NCBI GenBank assembly: GCA_030634715.1
Contig: DAOWAG010000046.1
Span: forward strand, 1-7,852
Length of the DNA: 7,852 nucleotides
DNA from: Candidatus Aegiribacteria sp.
GTDB taxonomy: Bacteria; Fermentibacterota; Fermentibacteria; Fermentibacterales; Fermentibacteraceae
Direction: 5' to 3'
Shown here: one piece after another, positions 5,814-7,852 of the stretch
Position numbering within the stretch: the stretch's first letter is position 1
Layout: every line of letters begins with the position of its first letter
Notes under the pieces: model-generated
What the model saw: the letters and a program-made list of their open reading frames with translations, nothing else
Databases searched by the model: none
What the model was told of the DNA's origin: nothing
Translations under genes and position numbers: made by a program

Positions 5814-7322
5814 ATGCTGCTGATATTATGTCTTCTGGCTTCCGCTCCAGATACTCTGTGGGCAAATGTTACAAGTGGAGGAGTCTATTCAACCATATCC
5901 CTCGGAGATCTGAATGGCGACAGTGTTGATGACGTTGCCTGCGGAGTGAATTTCTGGGACGAGGAACCAACTCTTTGGTGTCTTTCCGGCTCTGATGGAA
6001 GTGTTATCTGGACCAGTGATCAATACAATGGAATTTATCAGGATGAGGGTCTTCTTGCTGTTTCCGATGTGAATAGCGATGGTCATAAGGATATCCTCAT
6101 TGCTACTCCCGGCGGATATGCCCCTCCGGGCAGATGCCTGATCCTTATATCAGGAATTGACGGCTCCCTTATCTGGGAGTGGAGCGCGTACAACAATATT
6201 CCCTCTGGAGCTGGATGGGGTTACAGCTGCGCTGAAATGGAGGATCAGACTGGAGATATTGTGCCGGAATTCCTTGGAGGATTCGGATCTACCGGATCCG
6301 CGAACAGTTCTGCTGCAGTATGTCTGAATGGCGCCACAGGTGATACTCTCTGGACAAGAATCACCGCCGATGCAGTTGAGGACATCCTTACTGTTCCTGA
6401 TGTCACAGGAGACGGAGTTCTGGAAGTCTATCTGGGTATTGGCGGAAGCAGCTATGCTGACAATACACTTCTACTCGTTAATGGTGCTGACGGAACACTC
6501 ATCTGGGGTCGAAATGGCGGAGAAAATGTCATGTGTGTGTCCACCCTTGACCGGGAAGATACTGTTCCCTTACTGGTGAGTTCTTCATTCGACGGTGATG
6601 TACAGTGTTACAACCTTGGAGGAGATTCTCTCTGGTCCAGGGATCTTGGTGGCTTTCTGCTGGATGTGGAGGGTGGTCCCGATATTAATGGAGATGGAAC
6701 TGCCGAAGTAGCTGTCGCTGGAGACAATTCAGGTACAATATGCCTTGATGGGGCTACAGGTGTTACACTGTGGACCTATCCTACAGGAGCAAATACCTGG
6801 AGTGTAGCCTGGTCTGATTCCGTCTATCATGAGGGCATGTGGATACCTTGTATTTCCGGCGGAAGCGTTAACGGCAAGAAGATTACACTCGTGAACGCTC
6901 TGAATGGCTCTCTGATCTGGGAGCAGTCATTCACAGAGAGAGTATATAACGTTACAAGTATGTATATGAATACTGTTTCGCCCTCAGCAATCATAATCGC
7001 AGGATTACAGGATCAGCAGAGTCAGCCTTACCATGCATGGGCATTTCTGTCGTCGACTGAAACATCCTGTGATGATATTCCTGATAACGGTTATTTCGGA
7101 AATCTGGTGGAACGGAATCCGGCGATAGGAGTTATTGATCTGAATCCTCCAGAGGGAAACTGGCGGATTGAGATATACGATCTCACCGGAAGACTTGTCT
7201 GGCAGGATGATATCTCAGATGTCAGGTCGGTGAATATTTCAGATTGGAGTGTTGGTTGCTATCTTATTCGAGCCTCGAGCAGTACTTCTTCGACAACAAG
7301 AAGAGTCACTGTTCTGAAGTAG
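5814..7322 (+). CDS. Secreted beta-propeller protein (FG-GAP/VCBS and PQQ-like repeats) with T9SS-like C-terminal domain
   Basis: This is a 502-residue exported protein of unknown role. The N-terminus (LLILCLLASAP, then LWA about residue 17) looks like a signal peptide; starting at 5808 or 5790 would add a Lys or Arg/Lys to it, so the exact start is open. The body mixes two kinds of blade motif. Calcium-loop motifs of the FG-GAP/VCBS type are DLNGDSVDD (32-40), DVNSDGHKD (85-93), DVTGDGVLE (196-204) and DINGDGTAE (290-298). Between them are PQQ-like strand motifs ending in IW or LW: GSDGSVIW (about 59-66), GIDGSLIW (114-121), GATGDTLW (173-180), GADGTLIW (224-231), GATGVTLW (313-320) and ALNGSLIW (362-369). 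The last ~70 residues (IEIYDLTGRLVW, then YLIRA and a final TRRVTVLK) match the type IX secretion C-terminal sorting domain pattern. Together this suggests a surface or extracellular protein. No enzyme residues are recognisable. Confidence 0.88.
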   Translation: MLLILCLLASAPDTLWANVTSGGVYSTISLGDLNGDSVDDVACGVNFWDEEPTLWCLSGSDGSVIWTSDQYNGIYQDEGLLAVSDVNSDGHKDILIATPGGYAPPGRCLILISGIDGSLIWEWSAYNNIPSGAGWGYSCAEMEDQTGDIVPEFLGGFGSTGSANSSAAVCLNGATGDTLWTRITADAVEDILTVPDVTGDGVLEVYLGIGGSSYADNTLLLVNGADGTLIWGRNGGENVMCVSTLDREDTVPLLVSSSFDGDVQCYNLGGDSLWSRDLGGFLLDVEGGPDINGDGTAEVAVAGDNSGTICLDGATGVTLWTYPTGANTWSVAWSDSVYHEGMWIPCISGGSVNGKKITLVNALNGSLIWEQSFTERVYNVTSMYMNTVSPSAIIIAGLQDQQSQPYHAWAFLSSTETSCDDIPDNGYFGNLVERNPAIGVIDLNPPEGNWRIEIYDLTGRLVWQDDISDVRSVNISDWSVGCYLIRASSSTSSTTRRVTVLK

Positions 7323-7349
7323 CGGTCAAACTTACTTCTATTATAATTG

Positions 7350-7380
7350 CTGCTTCAATACTCCGGTGGTTTTCAAGCAG
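7350..7380. repeat. Imperfect inverted repeat CTGCTT...AAGCAG after the propeller gene
   Basis: CTGCTT (7350-7355) and AAGCAG (7375-7380) are exact inverted copies, and the pairing could extend by AA/TT past one C-C mismatch. The 19-base interior is T-rich on its right side. There is no T-run after the right arm, so a simple intrinsic terminator is not supported; it could be a weak RNA hairpin or a chance dyad. Confidence 0.2.
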
Positions 7381-7384
7381 ATTC

Positions 7385-7390
7385 TATAAT
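7385..7390 (+). promoter_or_regulatory. Candidate -10 box before the sulfatase-like gene
   Basis: An exact TATAAT lies 45 bases before the TTG start of the next gene, a sensible distance for a promoter. No good -35 hexamer is found 16-18 bases upstream. A second TATAAT at 7342-7347 is farther away and also lacks a -35 box. Confidence 0.3.
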
Positions 7391-7423
7391 GTCTACTGAA
7401 TAATAGCGAACTGATTTGTAGAC

Positions 7424-7428
7424 GGGAG
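7424..7428 (+). promoter_or_regulatory. Ribosome binding site supporting a TTG start
   Basis: GGGAG ends six bases before TTG at 7435. The first in-frame ATG (7471) lies within the hydrophobic stretch of the signal peptide, has no such site, and would remove the charged N-terminus, so TTG is preferred. Confidence 0.6.
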
Positions 7429-7434
7429 ATACAG

Positions 7435-7852
7435 TTGAGAAAAGTAATAACGCTCATAATCGTCATCCTTATGGGTACAGGCTGTAGTTTAACGAGATCA
7501 AGAAAGCCTGATGTTTTTCTTATTATCATAGATACACTCCGAGCCGATCACCTGAGCTGCTACGGATATGATCGAGACACATCTCCCGTCCTTGACAGTC
7601 TTGCTGCATCCGGTACCCTTTTTTCGCGTTGCCAGGCTCAAGCCCCATGGACACTGCCTGCTCATGCCTCTATCTGGACAGGTCTTTCTACCGCGTCTCA
7701 TATGGTGAGTATCAGAGATATGATAACTTATGGTCTCAGTACCGATCTGGATAATATTGCTACAATTCTGAAAAAAGAAGGATATGTAACACTTGGCTTT
7801 GTCAATGTAATTCTCCTTGGCAACAGTTTCGGATTTGACAACGGATTCGATC
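7435..7852 (+). CDS. Sulfatase-fold (alkaline phosphatase superfamily) lipoprotein, 3' end missing
   Basis: The first 139 residues of a sulfatase-like hydrolase or transferase are present; the frame runs off the window. Starting at TTG, the product has RK at 2-3, a hydrophobic stretch, and MGTGC (13-17), a plausible but not ideal lipobox with Cys17 as the lipidated residue. The enzyme domain begins at about residue 25: VFLIIIDTLRADHLSCYGY holds the metal-binding Asp (D33) and the R-x-D of sulfatases, then TSPVLDSLAASGTLFSRC. The segment APWTLPAHASIWTG (70-83) aligns with the sulfatase C/S-x-P-S-R signature but has Thr (T73) at the nucleophile place and His for the Arg. This is a known variant in sulfatase-annotated proteins, and Thr is the nucleophile in related phosphotransferases such as lipoteichoic acid synthase. 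It follows the propeller gene by 112 bases on the same strand. The fold is firm; the substrate and reaction type are unknown. Confidence 0.85.
   Translation, partial: MRKVITLIIVILMGTGCSLTRSRKPDVFLIIIDTLRADHLSCYGYDRDTSPVLDSLAASGTLFSRCQAQAPWTLPAHASIWTGLSTASHMVSIRDMITYGLSTDLDNIATILKKEGYVTLGFVNVILLGNSFGFDNGFD

Noticed and set aside
5814..7322. PQQ-dependent dehydrogenase
   Set aside because: The repeats resemble PQQ-type blades, but no catalytic or cofactor-binding residues, disulfide Cys pair or haem motif are visible, and the length fits a non-enzymatic propeller.

Overview
The window carries eight protein-coding genes, two of them cut by the window edges, and no RNA gene, CRISPR array or insertion sequence that I can recognise. 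Base composition and codon use look even throughout, with moderate GC judged by eye, and I see no sign of a transferred island. The gene content suggests a Gram-negative bacterium, probably an uncultured lineage of or near the Fibrobacteres-Chlorobi-Bacteroidetes (FCB) group. The reasons are a secreted propeller protein ending in a domain like the type IX secretion sorting domain, a likely lipoprotein of the sulfatase fold, and a phosphoglycerate-mutase-like protein next to threonine synthase in place of a normal homoserine kinase. This placement is an inference; no marker gene is present.

Left part (1-3671): three tightly spaced plus-strand genes look like one operon. They are the C-terminal part of a fold-type I PLP aminotransferase, threonine synthase (thrC), and a member of the cofactor-independent phosphoglycerate mutase family of the kind proposed to be a homoserine kinase. 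The last two together would convert homoserine to O-phosphohomoserine and then to threonine. The aminotransferase may serve aspartate-family or other amino-acid metabolism.

Middle part (3672-5670): a small exported protein with one TPR-like unit and a cysteine-rich tail is followed by a convergent minus-strand MazG-like nucleotide pyrophosphohydrolase. After a 266-base divergent intergenic region with a dyad-symmetric element comes a nitroreductase-family flavoprotein with an unusually long C-terminal tail.

Right part (5671-7852): a secreted beta-propeller protein carries calcium-loop (FG-GAP/VCBS-like) and PQQ-like repeats and a C-terminal sorting-like domain. The 5' part of a sulfatase-fold lipoprotein follows. 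It starts at TTG and has Thr where classical sulfatases have the formylglycine Cys/Ser.

I found no convincing new defence, mobile or RNA system. The most useful leads are the non-orthologous homoserine kinase context, the sulfatase-like protein without the sulfatase nucleophile, and the sorting-tagged propeller.
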